Below are positions 41,886 through 53,129 of a DNA stretch of 64,000 nucleotides, piece after piece. Source of the DNA: Kryptolebias marmoratus (taxonomy: Eukaryota > Chordata > Actinopteri > Cyprinodontiformes > Rivulidae); the NCBI RefSeq assembly GCF_001649575.2, contig NC_051431.1:10727536-10791535 (forward strand), read 5' to 3'. The first letter of the stretch is position 1; each line of letters begins with the position of its first letter. The notes under the pieces are model-generated. The model made no database searches, was not told the origin of the DNA, and saw nothing but the letters and a program-made list of their open reading frames with translations. Made by a program: the position numbers and the translations under genes.

Positions 41886-41939
41886 TCAGGAGACACACAC
41901 ACACACACACACACGAGTCAGGAGACACACACACACACA
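41841..41939. repeat. CA microsatellite interrupted by a repeated GAGTCAGGAG word
   Basis: Long CA runs are interrupted twice by ACGAGTCAGGAG (41881-41892 and 41913-41924), giving a 32-bp higher-order period. Open frames on both strands here are His/Thr or Cys/Val repeats caused by the CA/GT run. Confidence 0.9.
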
Positions 41940-42868
41940 GGCAGAGACTCATGGACACACAAACCACTGCAGCTTCAATTTTCAACTGTCTAGAAGACAA
42001 ATGTCTTTTTATTACGAGGCATCAATCAATACTGTTTGGGGGCCGAGGGAATGTTTTTCTTGCAGTGTTGCCACTAAATGACTTGAAAAATGAGGACAAA
42101 GTAGCATCAAGAGACGAAGCTTCAAAAAAAAAAAACTTACACTAGATTTTTTTTTTCAAGTATTTAAAAAGCCTCAGAAAGATAACTGGAATATATTCTT
42201 AAAATACCTAATTTTTTTCAAGATCTTGCTTGTTTTGTAGGTAAGGGAGCTGTCCATCGTTTTGGTGCTGATTTAGGAACTGAAATGTAGTAGCAGAGTT
42301 TAGACGCTAGAGGGCAGCCCTGTCTCACAGTGGGTGTTTATAATCAGAAGAGTGCTTGAAACAGAATATCACTAGAAATTTTTAAAAAGCCTGAAGTCAT
42401 CAGAAGCAATAAAACTTTGCTTTTGTCTTTTATGTGTACTTGAATGCATCATTTGTTTTATTCAGCTACTTCTAGTTTGGTATATCAGAGCCTGAATGGA
42501 ACAAAACTCTGGCATTATCACATAAAATCAGGGCAAAGCATATTCTATAATATTTCTTCAGGTCATAGATATTTATGGTGCTGGAATAGAATGTGTTTTG
42601 TTTGTAGACTTGTGAAAACCAAACATGTGTTGCAGTGAATGTGTGTAAATGTATATGTGTGCGTATTGGCTGGTGAAGGGCACAGAGGGCCAAGTTGGAC
42701 CATCTGTCCAGCTAAGGTGAAGTGAGACCGGGCTGAGCCGAGCAGCACTGCCTTCACTGTCTGCCAGCTGCTGCACTTTTCCTTTTCCGTCCGTGCTCTA
42801 AAACTCCCTTCCTTCTTTATTTTTACCCGCTGCCAGAAGTGAAGGTGGAGTGATAATGTTTTTGCCCA
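41940..42868 (+). other. Intron sequence, no feature recognised
   Basis: AT-rich with poly-A at 42125-42136 and poly-T at 42148-42156. No gene recognised. Confidence 0.45.
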
Positions 42869-43249
42869 TGTCTGTTTGATTGTGCCGCAAAATAGCTCAT
42901 GAATCACTTAACAGACTTTAATAAAACTTTCAGAAAACAGTCGATGGGTTTATGTCTATAACTGATTAACTTTTAGAGTTACCCCAGTTCAGGATGGCAT
43001 CCACAGCTAATCAACCTTATCCTACACAAAAATGTCCAAACTTCAGTGAATTTTAAAGACGTTGAACTGAATTTTGGTGTGCTAGTAGCTGACAGAGATA
43101 TTGAGTGATATTGCACTTATTTTATTTTTAAGATTGAACCAAAATGACCATAACTTTATCATTTCTCAACATAAGATTATCTTAGTCTAAAACTCTTGCA
43201 CGAAAAGCAACGGGCGATGTCCATTCCTCCAGGTAATGCTGGGCCTGTG
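42869..43249 (+). repeat. Dispersed repeat family A, copy 5 (near full length)
   Basis: Contains AAAATAGCTCATGAATCACT, TTTAATAAAACTTTCAG, AACTGATTAACTTTTAGAG, TTCAGGATGGCATCCACAGC, ATAACTTTATCATTTCTCAA and GGGCGATGTCCATTCCTCCA. This is the same order and spacing as the copy at 1285-1650. Confidence 0.75.
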
Positions 43250-44035
43250 ATCTGACATGTTTTAGTTGATTTCTGCCTCCTACTTTCACATTTAATGTCT
43301 CTTTTCCACTGTCTTCCTCCCCACCTCTCTCTGAGCCTCTCTGCAGGTCTCTGTCTCTGTGTTTCAGTCTCCCTCTTTATCACTTCCTCACCCTCCTGCT
43401 GTTCTCCTAGCTTTATCAGGTCAGGCAGCTGCTGCAGCAGCTGCAGCTGTGGAAGCCTGGGAGGAGAGATAAAATAGGTTAGGCAAAGTTTAAGGAACTT
43501 TTCATGCTATGTCCTCTCTTTTGTGTGGAGCACAGGTACATAAAGCAGCACGCAGATATGGGACATTCAGCAGTATTGCACTACAAATTTAGGTCTTCAG
43601 GTTAACCTCTGGGTCTTTGCTGAGTTGCCCTGAAATAACCCACTCACTTTTCATTGCGGTACAATGGATTCAAACTTCAGCAGATTACTGAGCCAGCAGG
43701 CTGCACAGCTTGTGCCAAAGCATTTACCCCATCATGCTGGTTTTACCCATCTAATCCAGCGCACAATACAAATGTTGCTCCATCAGTGAGCGTGTATAAA
43801 TCTAACGCTTGCAGTCTTTTCTATTAACTGCATGGCCTTTCATTACTATAAATATAAGAAAGCAGGGAATGTCACATGCTGTATTCTGTCACCAAAGTAC
43901 AACAGAAACTGGCCCTTGGAGTCACTATGCCCCTCCTCTATTATTGTACAATAAACTCATGGTGTACCATTCACTGACAGGTAGACAAATTGAATTTTTA
44001 GTCTTAGTTGTCTTCATGCATTGGTGCTTAATTCA
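43250..44035 (+). other. Intron sequence, no feature recognised
   Basis: Starts with a C/T-rich patch (43290-43410) and a short CTGCAG-rich patch (43427-43450). No gene recognised. The open frame from 43809 runs into the repeat copy that follows. Confidence 0.45.
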
Positions 44036-44039
44036 AGTT

Positions 44040-44285
44040 TTTAAAACAGATCTTGCTCAATCTGTTAGCATTCAGTCTGTGTTGAGGATGACTTTCAGCT
44101 ACCACCAAATAAGATATTGGCTGAGTTATAGTAATGTTTTTATTTCATGTAAGTGTTCATCCAGTGATTACTTTCTGAGAGTTTCATTAAAATCTGTCCT
44201 CTGGTTCATGAGATATTTTGCTAAAAGTCCAAACACACACAGGCACATAGACACAACAAAAACATTCTCTAGCAACGAGCAATAT
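44040..44285 (-). repeat. Dispersed repeat family A, copy 6, reverse orientation
   Basis: Plus-strand words GTGATTACTTTCTGAGAGTT, TCATTAAAATCTGTCCTCTG and GTTCATGAGATATTTTGCTA are reverse complements of the family A start. The outer end reads AAAACATTCTCTAGCAACGA. This copy supplies the C-terminal part of the longest open frame in the window, which is therefore not a gene. Confidence 0.7.
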
Positions 44286-44519
44286 TAACACATTCTTTGG
44301 TTATAGTTCACTAGTTCACATATAGATTCAGTTTTTGTGGCACCACAACAACATGGGATTTACTTAACAATTTACTTTGTTTTAAAAGCTGCAATATTTT
44401 TCTTAATCATCACACTGCCAGCTAAAGTCAGCAGTCTGTTGCGTGCTGTCACTCTTTCAAACCTTTTTCCCAGTAGCCCTCTCCCCTTCCCCTCCACTGT
44501 GGAGCAGAACATCCCTTAG

Positions 44520-45240
44520 ATGATTTATGGTAATTATGCAAATGAAACATAAGGCTTTGGAAATTAATGCTAACCCCCACCAGTCTCCTCATGACTGGAG
44601 GATGGGTGTAACTGGAGCCAACGCTTTTTAAAATCCTGTTACTGTAATACCAAGGACAATGTAAAAAAGGGCCCAGGTCTGGAGATTAAGAATTGCCTTG
44701 AATTAGGTTTATTTAGGCTTCATAGAGGCCGTTCACATGTTTAATCATCTCTTTTCATTAGGTGCAAATTGATTGAAATGGGGTTCCTACACATGGGGCT
44801 TTAATCTGGTTTTATTCCTCAGGAGGGGATTGATGCTGTGTCTGTAGGCTGCAGATTTCATTGACAGAAACCCTCTAGTCGAATTCTCTCGCCTAGATCA
44901 CACGAGCTGTGGCGGTGCAGGTGTGGGTGTGCAGGGTCTTTGTTGTGTCTGAGGTGGGCCGGGCACAGCGACAGCCTTGACGAGCTGTAGGAGGACTGCT
45001 TTGACACATCGGCCAAGTTATTGATTGACAGAATCATTAGTGACCTCGCGGCACGTAGTACAGAGACCGTCTGCCTGCTGCAGAATGTAAATCCTTGCCG
45101 GTAACACCCAGCGAAATGATTTAAAAGAACATTATCGGGGTCTGTCTGGGTGCTCCAGCGAAGTTTCTTTGCAAATACTTCAAACACCCCACAGACATGT
45201 GAAGGACGTTCAGATGACTTGTATAATTATGTATTAGGGA
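44520..45240. promoter_or_regulatory. Candidate conserved non-coding / enhancer-like block
   Basis: About 700 bp of repeat-free sequence inside the long intron, less AT-rich than its surroundings. It contains an octamer ATGCAAAT at 44536-44543 (POU-type site), ATTGATTGACAG near 45017-45030 (PBX/HOX-like) and several TAAT cores. This is composition and motif evidence only; such motifs also occur by chance. Human-fish or fish-fish alignment would settle it. Confidence 0.3.
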
Positions 45241-46130
45241 GATGGAGCCTTCAGTGTAATAATGTCTGATGGAGGGCAGTGAGGTCTGACTCTCTGCTAA
45301 TCACCTGCCAGCAGAGTGTCAAGCTGAACATGGGCCCTTTCACACCTGGGACATGTCATGTCATCCACTCTCTGAAGTGTGTAATACAAATTACCGCTGG
45401 GTGATGCGCTCAGTGTGATATGTGTGTGAGTCTGAACGGGATGGAAAGGTTGGGCGTGGGCCTAAACCGGGTTTTAATCAGATCCAGCTCCCCGTCAATG
45501 TAATTCATAATGGTGTAATTCTCTACTGTAATCTGCACCGTCTGTGTAGATGCTTGCGGGACGACTTGTGTAGCTCTTTTTGAAGTGAGCGCACCTTCTA
45601 CTTCACAGTGACGTCATGCTGCCTTTGTATTATCGAGCAAATTCCACCGGAGGTCACTGTTCTGCTTTGTTGCGACACGCGAGCAGGGAGGAGTCTCGCT
45701 CCATTAAAGACCTCTGTCACAATGGTTCTGTTCTCCACTCTGAAGAGTATCTCTATTGCTTATCAATTACAGCATAAAGGTGGATTTAAATTGTGCCCTT
45801 TCACAAAATGGGATGCAAATTGCTGGGACTGCAGGCACTCTTGATTCTACCATGTAAAGGACTCAAAATTTGTCAACACCCCCCCACCTCCCTTTTTTTT
45901 TTGTCTGATATCACCAGTCAAGAGCCACTTCTTTCAGCATAATATCTCATCATTTACACTTTGTAATTAAACAGAGGTGAGTTACTGTTTATTTCATGGG
46001 CTTATCTGTCTTCTCTCTCCTTGTTGCTCCCATTCACAGTGTCTGTCTCTATCGTTCATCCTTTTTGCTCTTTCTCCTTGAGCCTTTTTAATTTCACAAC
46101 ACTTGAATAAAATATTAAAGTGCTTCAGGG
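45241..46130 (+). other. Intron sequence with a CRE palindrome
   Basis: Holds a perfect TGACGTCA at 45609-45616. A C run and T run lie at 45879-45901. No gene recognised. Confidence 0.4.
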
Positions 46131-46210
46131 TGACGTCAGACTCGTGAACAAGCTGCTGGGTTTTTCCAGCCTGCTTTCTATATATAAGTTTCCTCTCTCC
46201 TGTTTTCTTT
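46131..46210 (+). promoter_or_regulatory. Candidate core promoter: CRE plus TATA box
   Basis: A perfect TGACGTCA at 46131-46138 is followed by TATATATAAG at 46179-46188 and a pyrimidine tract 10-40 bases further on. That spacing is plausible for a CREB-responsive TATA promoter. It lies in the sense orientation of iqcj-schip1, so an alternative internal promoter is possible. No first exon with a start codon and donor could be assigned, so this stays speculative. Confidence 0.22.
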
Positions 46211-46589
46211 TTCTTTTTTTTTAAATATCAGCTTTAGCTTGCTTCATTGGCATATCGTGATTATAACCGTGTTGCCAAAATATGCAGCATTAAAATGAGG
46301 CAAAGATGATGATACAGAAATCTGCTAATATGAAGCTAGGCTGGCCTAAACTCACATCTGCAGACATATTTTTCCAGCATGTCAGTAACTGTATCATACT
46401 ACTGCTACTGCTATTGCAGCATCAGATGAAATGAGTATTATTGTCTTTATCAATTACTATCTGAGAATGGTAGGTCTTTGTTGTCCATGGTCTGTTTATT
46501 ATTTGTTTCACAAGTATCCAAAGAAAAGCTGACCGATATTTAAAGTAAGTTTTATTAAATGCATCCGTTCACATGTTTGTTCCACTTAA

Positions 46590-46815
46590 AGACAACAAGT
46601 TTCATTTGGTTTATTTATGTAGGGCAAATTCAGAACAAAAGTCATCTCAGGATAGTGAACATAAAAACAAACAAGGCTAAGTCAATCCAGTTCACTTCAT
46701 TAAATCTGATTACTAACATTTCAAATCAAATTTGTTATTCAGCATAACTAATTCTGCTTCAGTTCAGTGCATTTCATAAAATCTATTTTAAATTCTGTCC
46801 AATTATTTTAAATCA
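46590..46815 (+). repeat. Teleost dispersed repeat (TTTAT-tailed, AATTCAA-rich)
   Basis: TTTATTTATGTAGGGCAAAT-TCAGAACAAAAGTCATCTCA resembles the frequent fish motif 'atatagcgccaattcacaacaa-agtcatctcaaggc'. It is followed by AATCCAGTTCACTTCATTAA-type words. Recognised from memory; class uncertain. Confidence 0.45.
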
Positions 46816-46819
46816 GTCG

Positions 46820-46945
46820 GTTCATTTTGTTCATTAAAAGCCATCCATCCTGAGATGTTTTTGCTAACATGACAAATAAACACAGACACAGGCAAAAGCA
46901 TTGTGACCTTTAAACCTTCTATGACGGGCGATAACTAATAAACCC
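46820..46945 (-). repeat. Dispersed repeat family A, copy 7, end fragment
   Basis: Plus-strand words GATGTTTTTGCTAACATGAC, AAGCATTGTGACCTT and TTCTATGACGGGCGATAAC correspond to the outer end of family A in reverse. The body is mostly missing. Confidence 0.5.
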
Positions 46946-48260
46946 GTATTTAAAAAATTCTGGTTACCTGTAAGTGTAACTAAATGTGTTTCTGCTGATC
47001 TGTGTTGAAAATGAGCCTCTAACTGTCTTTAAGCCTTTTGCTCAGGCTTAAAGAGATGATAGACACTCAGATCATAACACTTTCTGATGCTTAATTTAAA
47101 CCCTTCAACCTCATTGGATTTCTCAATCCTAGCCAGGGCAGTGTTTTTTTTAATAAAACTTTTGTATGTGATTCTGCTTTCCATTCATCAGGAATCTATG
47201 GGAGAAGAGATGATCTCAATAGAACCTTCCTGGTTAAATTATAGAACAAACAGAGATGAAAGTTTCACTCTTTTATGTTCAAACACCTTGCATTAAAAGG
47301 GAAAGATAAAAATCATTTATACAGCATTACAAAAAGCAAAATGCATTTTTTAAACAAACAGCTTCTTTTGGAATTAAACATGATTTTGAGTGCATTAGAT
47401 GCTGCTTGTATACAACAAAGCTCTACTGTACAGCTCTACTGTAGCTCATTAACTCTGCACTGCCAGTGTTTTGTTCCCACTAAAGGAACACTTAAAACAG
47501 GTGAGAGTAAAAACTGCTCCATGTTCCCAACTTCCTTCCTGTAACTGGTGCAAGACATGACAATGTTTAATTAATAGGTGGAACATCAGCGTTCCGAGCC
47601 TCACACACTAAAATCAAGCACACACTCTCATATCACACACACATTGGAAGGGGAGAGGTAAGGATTAGTGTGTTGCCATTCGTCAGTACATGACACAATT
47701 TTTCACGAACATTATACCTCAGGAGCTGTGAGATGTGTGGGTGTGCGTGCACGAGTATATGTGAGACAAGGGGGGTGCAAAGGAACAGCCTGCAGCACTG
47801 TTCATATCCAGCCTCATTTAACCAGATACCACTCCTCCATTATCAGCAGGATCATTATCTTCTCTCCTCCCTGCCCCGGCTGCCGCACTTCAACTGAGAT
47901 TCAAGGCGGCGAACCTAAATACCAACGCATGCATCGGCACTTGCCCAGAATCCCTAAAATTCAGCGTTCTTTTCACAGCCGAAGCACGAAACCAAAAATA
48001 GTTCAACTGCAAGGTTGTGTGTGCCTGCAAAGTATTTTTTGCCACAGCATTCCTGTGGCAGCTTTTTTTTAAAAAAAAAAGACAAATTGAGGTTAGAGCA
48101 GCTGTTTGCATGTGAATATGTGTCTTTACTCCTGGTTCCAGTGGTTTGTCGGCCACGGCTGAAGTTTACAGCAGTGTGTTAGAGAGAATGGAGATAAAAA
48201 AGACATTTTAAATTAGATGAACCTGCTCGTGGAAGGATACTGCTTTCTCATTTTAATTCA
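46946..48260 (+). other. Intron sequence, no feature recognised
   Basis: Contains a short direct duplication AGCTCTACTGTA near 47420-47444 and an A-run at 48069-48080. Open frames at 47275-47544 and 47668-48072 show no domain. Confidence 0.45.
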
Positions 48261-48261
48261 T

Positions 48262-48800
48262 GGTTTCTGCAGAGTCTTAAAGTCATAAAAGATCTTATAT
48301 TTATTAATCCTAATTTTGGCTCTTAAAAGGTCTTAAATGTCCCCAGATTTTTCATTTTAGGTCTTACAACACATTTCGTTACGTCTTAAATTTGTACATT
48401 TGTCATTCATTGCTTCTTCTAGTAACCTTTATTAATGCACTCTATACATTAATTTGTTCTGACTGTTGTAAATCTGAGGATGTCAGATGTTATTACTCTG
48501 TGACAAAACTAAAAGACTCATCATGCAGCGGCCCTGTCAGAGGAATTTATTGACGAGCATTGAGCTTTGCCCGGAAAAAGAACCTGGTTGTTCTGCTCCT
48601 GACACTGGTTTATTGGAGGGATTTTTTTTGTCTGAATGATCTGGATTAAATTTGAATGAAAAGCAAATAAAAAAAAAAATTTTGCAATGACTCATCAGTT
48701 TTTGTAACTCACAAGGGTCTTAAATTTGAATCATAATGGTCTCTAAAAGGTCTTAAAGCCTTAAATTTAACCTACTGAAACTTGCACAAACCCTGAAGTT
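48262..48800. repeat. Dispersed repeat D, built on GTCTTAAA words
   Basis: Starts GGTTTCTGCAGAGTCTTAAA and ends CTTGCACAAACCCTGAAG, an imperfect inverted pair. The inside is full of GTCTTAAA words (for example AAGGTCTTAAATGTCCC, GGGTCTTAAATTTGAATC) flanking a unique middle with CCTGTCAGAGGAATTTATTG and TTGTTCTGCTCCTGACACTG. I recognise the composition as a fish interspersed repeat. It has no coding capacity. Confidence 0.6.
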
Positions 48801-48847
48801 ACTTTTCACAAGCAGGTTATATCACACTGTTGAGGATAATAGAGTAA

Positions 48848-49488
48848 TTTAAAGTCAGTTCTGATTTCTTTTTTTTTGAACATTTTGCTTATTATCTTGC
48901 CTTTTGTAGAAAGCTCCTTGAATGACCTCAGTTTGCATAAATAGTTTAATTCTGACCAGGTTGACAAGCTAATAACTAGTCTGAGTGAGGCCAAGACCGA
49001 ACTGGATTGGTACAGTCTTAAAATAAAATCTCAAAGATTTCATAGCAATTCATACAAATGCTTTTAAAAACCTTTAAATTGTTGACAATTTTGCACTAAG
49101 CGATTTTTATATAAAAATCTAAAGGTATTTCTGAGCGCAAATAGCAGCAGCAGCTTGTCGTAGAATTTCTGCTGCAGCCTGGAACAGTTTTGGCAGCAAT
49201 ATCAAAATATTTCTGCTGGAATAACTATGTAATGCAAAACTGATGGCGATGTTAAGGTTAATAATTACAGTGTTTGCTTGAACCGTCTGGAGTTGTTTAA
49301 AGACAGCAGCGATCTGCTTTGGACTTGGCCCTGCTCAGACTAAACATTAGCTTGTCAATCTGGTCAGAATTAAACTTTATTTTCTCCAAATTAAGGTTGT
49401 TCAAAGAGCTATCTACACCAAGAGGGATATTAAATGTTCATATGTTTCCACAGAACTCCACTTACAAACATCCAAACTGTCCTTTTAG
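48848..49488. repeat. Dispersed inverted-repeat family B, copy 2 (long form)
   Basis: Ends TTTAAAGTCAGTTCTGATTT (left) and CCAAACTGTCCTTTTAG (right) are imperfect inverted repeats. The left-arm words AAGCTCCTTGAATGACCTCA, TTAATTCTGACCAGGTTGAC and AACTAGTCTGAG recur reversed on the right (CAGACTAAACATTAGCTTGT, GTCAGAATTAAAC, GTTCAAAGAGCTATC). The centre carries CAGCAGCAGCTTG and TTTCTGCTGGAATAACTATG, also present in the 55-kb copy. Short mirrored open frames on the two strands are products of these arms. A non-autonomous transposon is the likeliest explanation. Confidence 0.7.
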
Positions 49489-49489
49489 G

Positions 49490-50688
49490 TTGCTGAACAA
49501 AGTCGCTTACTTTGCTTACCTCGTTTTATCTCACCATGACAATAATTATTCTGAAAAGCTCAGTGAAAAATGGAAAAAGTAATCCACTTTGCTTTGCTTT
49601 TTCTCCTCATAAAGAACTCCTTTCTTCTCGTTTCTATACAGCTTCTCATCAAAATGACACTTCGCGTTTGTGATTTTTCTCCACAAGGACTGAACTGATA
49701 TTTTTGAAAGGTTCTCTGTGTTGTTATTCAACTTGAACAATCCTACTGCTTATTCAGCCCTGTGAGATCCCACTAATAGTCACAGTGGGTGCTGAGGCAT
49801 GGAACGGTAGGATACACTAAACCAACTCTGGAAATATAAAAGACAGCACGCATACACTAGCAGAGCGTGGATTTACGTGTACGTGTCTGTATGTATTTGA
49901 GAGTGTGTATTTGCTCCCTCAGATGTGACCATCTAAGCTGTGATTTTTATTAAAATACTGAACATGCAGTCTGTTTGAGAAGGAAAAGAGAGAGACGAGG
50001 GGGATTTTGTTTCTCGGTTTATTGGTTTGGCATTTAGAGACTGGAAAAATCCTGAGTGGAAGAGAAGAAGGGAAATGTATTGAACAGAAGGGAGATTAAA
50101 AAGAAAGGGAGGGAAAAAACCTTTTCTTTTTCCCACTGAGCGGTCTGGCCTCTTGAGAAAAATAAACTGATTTGTGATTAATGAAAAGATGGAGAAGAGG
50201 CTCTTCTCTTTCTCCCTGTAACCCAACTCGCTCACCCAGAAAATCCATCTGGGTAATGATGTCTGTGTGTAGGGAATGATTAGGAAGCAGATAAAAGCTA
50301 AAAAAAAATCAGTTAAACTAAGACCAAAACTTTTTAGTTTTATCAGCTAGTCAGGGCCTGCATGAAGATAATGTGCTATCATGAAGTTCATGCCTCACCT
50401 CTTGCAAAACACAAAATCTAATCAATCGCCTGTGATTTTTTTTCCACTTTAACATATTTGCAATCATTTTGCAACAATGGAGATAAACTGCTCAGTACTC
50501 AGTAGCAGTGAGTACATCAAGTTACCCAGGTGTTTTTTCTTTATTATAAAATTTTAAACACAAAGAGTTTAAATAGTTGCCATTTTGAATATTGATATCC
50601 TTTAATAGAAACCCAACAAAGTAAAAGAAAAACATGTGGATAAAGGGCAAAACTCAGGTAATTTGTACTGACACTAAATTGAGCACAT
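49490..50688 (+). other. Intron sequence, no feature recognised
   Basis: Contains a purine-rich patch on the plus strand at 49978-50200. No gene recognised. Confidence 0.45.
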
Positions 50689-50689
50689 G

Positions 50690-50985
50690 TTTTATAGAAT
50701 CAGCCAGAATAACAGCGTACTATGAAACTGATAGTGATAAAACGATTTATAAAATAGCATTTGCATGAACCTCTATGAAACTTTTCAGGCTGGAGTTTTA
50801 AAATGCCAGCTATCCACTTTGGTCTTGACTTCACTCTGACTAGCCGTTCGCTCGTCAATCCAGTCAGAATGACACTATTTTTACAAACAAAGGTTGTTCA
50901 AAGCACCATCTACAACAGGCAAGATTTCAAGTGTTCATACATTTTCCACAGAGCCCCACTACAAATTATTTAAACTATCCTTTTA
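50690..50985. repeat. Dispersed inverted-repeat family B, copy 3 (right half)
   Basis: Shares TGAAACTGATAGTGAT, CATGAACCTCTATGAAAC, TCCACTTTGGTCTTGACTTC, ACTCTGACTAGCCGTTCGCT, GTTCAAAGCACCATCTACAA and TTTAAACTATCCTTTTA with the other copies. The left arm is missing or unrecognisable. Confidence 0.65.
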
Positions 50986-52462
50986 TGTAGATTCTTTAAA
51001 AAAGATTATTACTTCAGTTATGAAAGACAAACTTCTGAAATCCTACTGACACTTTAAATTTAGCCAATATAAACTCCTATAAAGCAGCTTATTTTACATA
51101 TGAGCAAATTCACAACTTTCATCACTGGTGATGCAATTTCTAGAAGGCAATAAAGGCTTGAATCATTTCATATAGGTACGCACATGTTCTTTTTGGTTGA
51201 ATCTTGTAAATGATCTACTCCGGTATCCACTGTAAATTTTTAGTTAAAGGCTTAGGATTATGGGTTTTATAGGCGACACAAACGTAGGGGGAGTGGGAGC
51301 TTCTGAGTTGTGCGGAGCTTCTTTATGCCCTATTAAGCTGGTAAACTGATATCAGCTGTGGTTCTTATCATCACCACCTCATTACACAGGGCTGCACTGA
51401 TATTACAGGGAAGCACTTTTGGCCCTCCTATTCATGCAGTGAATCACAGAACAGGCAAGCGTGGTAAGAGATACAGATGATGGAGGAGGGAGCTGGTTTC
51501 TAAACTACACTGAAAAAGAGTAAACAGGCTGTGTGGTAGGCAAGAAAAGTAAAAAGCACGAGATGGCAGAGCTGTAAGATAAGTAAAGGTTAAATAAGGG
51601 TGAGCAAAAGTATTTCAGTTCGAGACACCTGGAAGATCAAAAACGGAAGTTCAACATTGCATCCGCTTGTCATGAGGGAGACTTCATAGCAACCGAGGAA
51701 CAACTCATCATTCAAATGCATGATGTTACTCTGGGAAATCAAACTGTTTTTTATTTTTTGTTTGTATGTCAAGAGTGGAGACAGGAGGATGGAGGCGGAA
51801 AAGAAAATATGGTAATTAGGAAAAGAAGCAGCACTTTCGCCTCAAACCCACAGGATGTTCAGAAGAGACGCTTTGATTTTTGTGCACACTGTCATAAAGT
51901 GGTGCGGCGGGGAGGTGAAAGAAAGTGTCACATAGAGGTGAGGTTTGCCATAAGGGTCATGCAGAAGTCAGGAGCGGAGTTCCAACTGAGTAGGCGCAGA
52001 ATTAAAGGAACCGGTGCAAGTTTGCAGAAAAGCAATCAGTTTTCTGGCCACTTACAGAGAGTGTCGTCAGTGGAAGGGCTTGAAGACAAGTTAAATTTCC
52101 TCCTTCATTCTGCCAGCTGCTCCTGGGGAAACTGTTGCTTCTGTCCCAAGATTCTCCTCTGAGTCCTTCAAGGCCAGAATACATTAAAGGTTAGACTCCT
52201 TGGTATTATCCTTGGTGCTGCTTAAATTACCCAAATAGGTTCTTCTCTTTTAAGAGTTTTGTTTTTCAATATCCTCATTTAGTAACCCATTCTCCTTCGA
52301 CATTATGTGAACTGTAGATGTATTTAATTTGCTGAACAAAATGAGGTTTTGAATGAGATGCTATTCTGTCTGGATTGGAAAATGTTTGTTAAAAAGTGTC
52401 TGCAACATTAGCATTGACTGTTTAGGGAGATTAACAGCATAATTAGTTTGTTGTCTTGCAAA
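50986..52462 (+). other. Intron sequence, no supported gene
   Basis: An open frame of 148 codons at 51716-52162 includes a CxxC-like CAHCHK word, but I recognise no domain, splice sites or homologue. I treat it as chance. No repeat recognised. Confidence 0.4.
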
Positions 52463-52464
52463 AT

Positions 52465-52585
52465 ATTTATAGCCCGTCACCTGGTGGGAAATCAGAATCT
52501 GTCTGTGTTTGTTTGTCTGATAGCAAAATAGCTCATGAGCCTCTCAAAGTAATCATAAGATGTACATCTACAACTGATTGACGTT
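52465..52585 (+). repeat. Dispersed repeat family A, copy 8 (start only)
   Basis: AGCCCGTCACCTGGTGGGAA, GTTTGTTTGTCTGATAGCAA and AATAGCTCATGAGCC are followed by GATGTACATCTACAACTGAT. The copy breaks off before the middle of the element. Confidence 0.6.
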
Positions 52586-53125
52586 TAGTCAAGTCAATTT
52601 AACTTTAATACAAAGTCAAACAGGAAGTACTTGATTAAACAGTTAAAATACTTCGCTCATCTTTTCATTGAGATTACTTCTTCAAAACTAGTTTGTTCCT
52701 CTAAACATAATCTTGGCAGTAACTGTTTTTCACAATATATTTTTTAAAAGTGATTTAGTGATGTAGGAAAATAATTTATTAAACATTTTTTTTCTCTTGT
52801 TTCACTAAATTCAGGACACTTTAGCTCAAAGCTTGCCTCAGAAATTGTTGGTAATAGTGGTTCAAAATGTCATGTTAGGATTCTGCAGCTCGTGTCAGAC
52901 CCACAGTCACCCAGACCCCCCAAAAAATTCAACCTTTAAACACTTTTAGTCAACCATCAACAATACAAATAGGATGAAAGGAGCAGGAAAAATAAAGATT
53001 CATTCCATTTGCAATTTCTTCAAATACTTTCCAGAAGTCGAGTAGCAAAGACAGTGGATTAAAAAGACAAAGCCCAGATGTCCCCCCCTCCCAGTGACAT
53101 TCTCCAACACATTTGAGGCATCCCA
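52586..53125 (+). other. Intron sequence, no feature recognised
   Basis: AT-rich; no gene or repeat recognised. Confidence 0.4.
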
Positions 53126-53129
53126 AGCC

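Noticed and set aside
43809..44288. Longest open frame in the window (159 codons, plus strand)
   Set aside because: Its second half lies in a reverse copy of repeat family A, and the first half has no domain, splice sites or codon bias. Chance readthrough in AT-rich DNA.
48806..49582. Mirrored peptides on opposite strands (LSTWSELNY / LSIWSELNF ... FKELST)
   Set aside because: They look like a conserved protein, but come from the two inverted arms of one family B element, so similarity reflects the DNA palindrome, not coding constraint.
51716..52162. 148-codon open frame with a CAHCHK word and basic stretches
   Set aside because: No recognisable domain; one Cys pair is not enough for a zinc finger, and no promoter, acceptor or donor fits. 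It would be worth a protein search, but I cannot support it as a gene.
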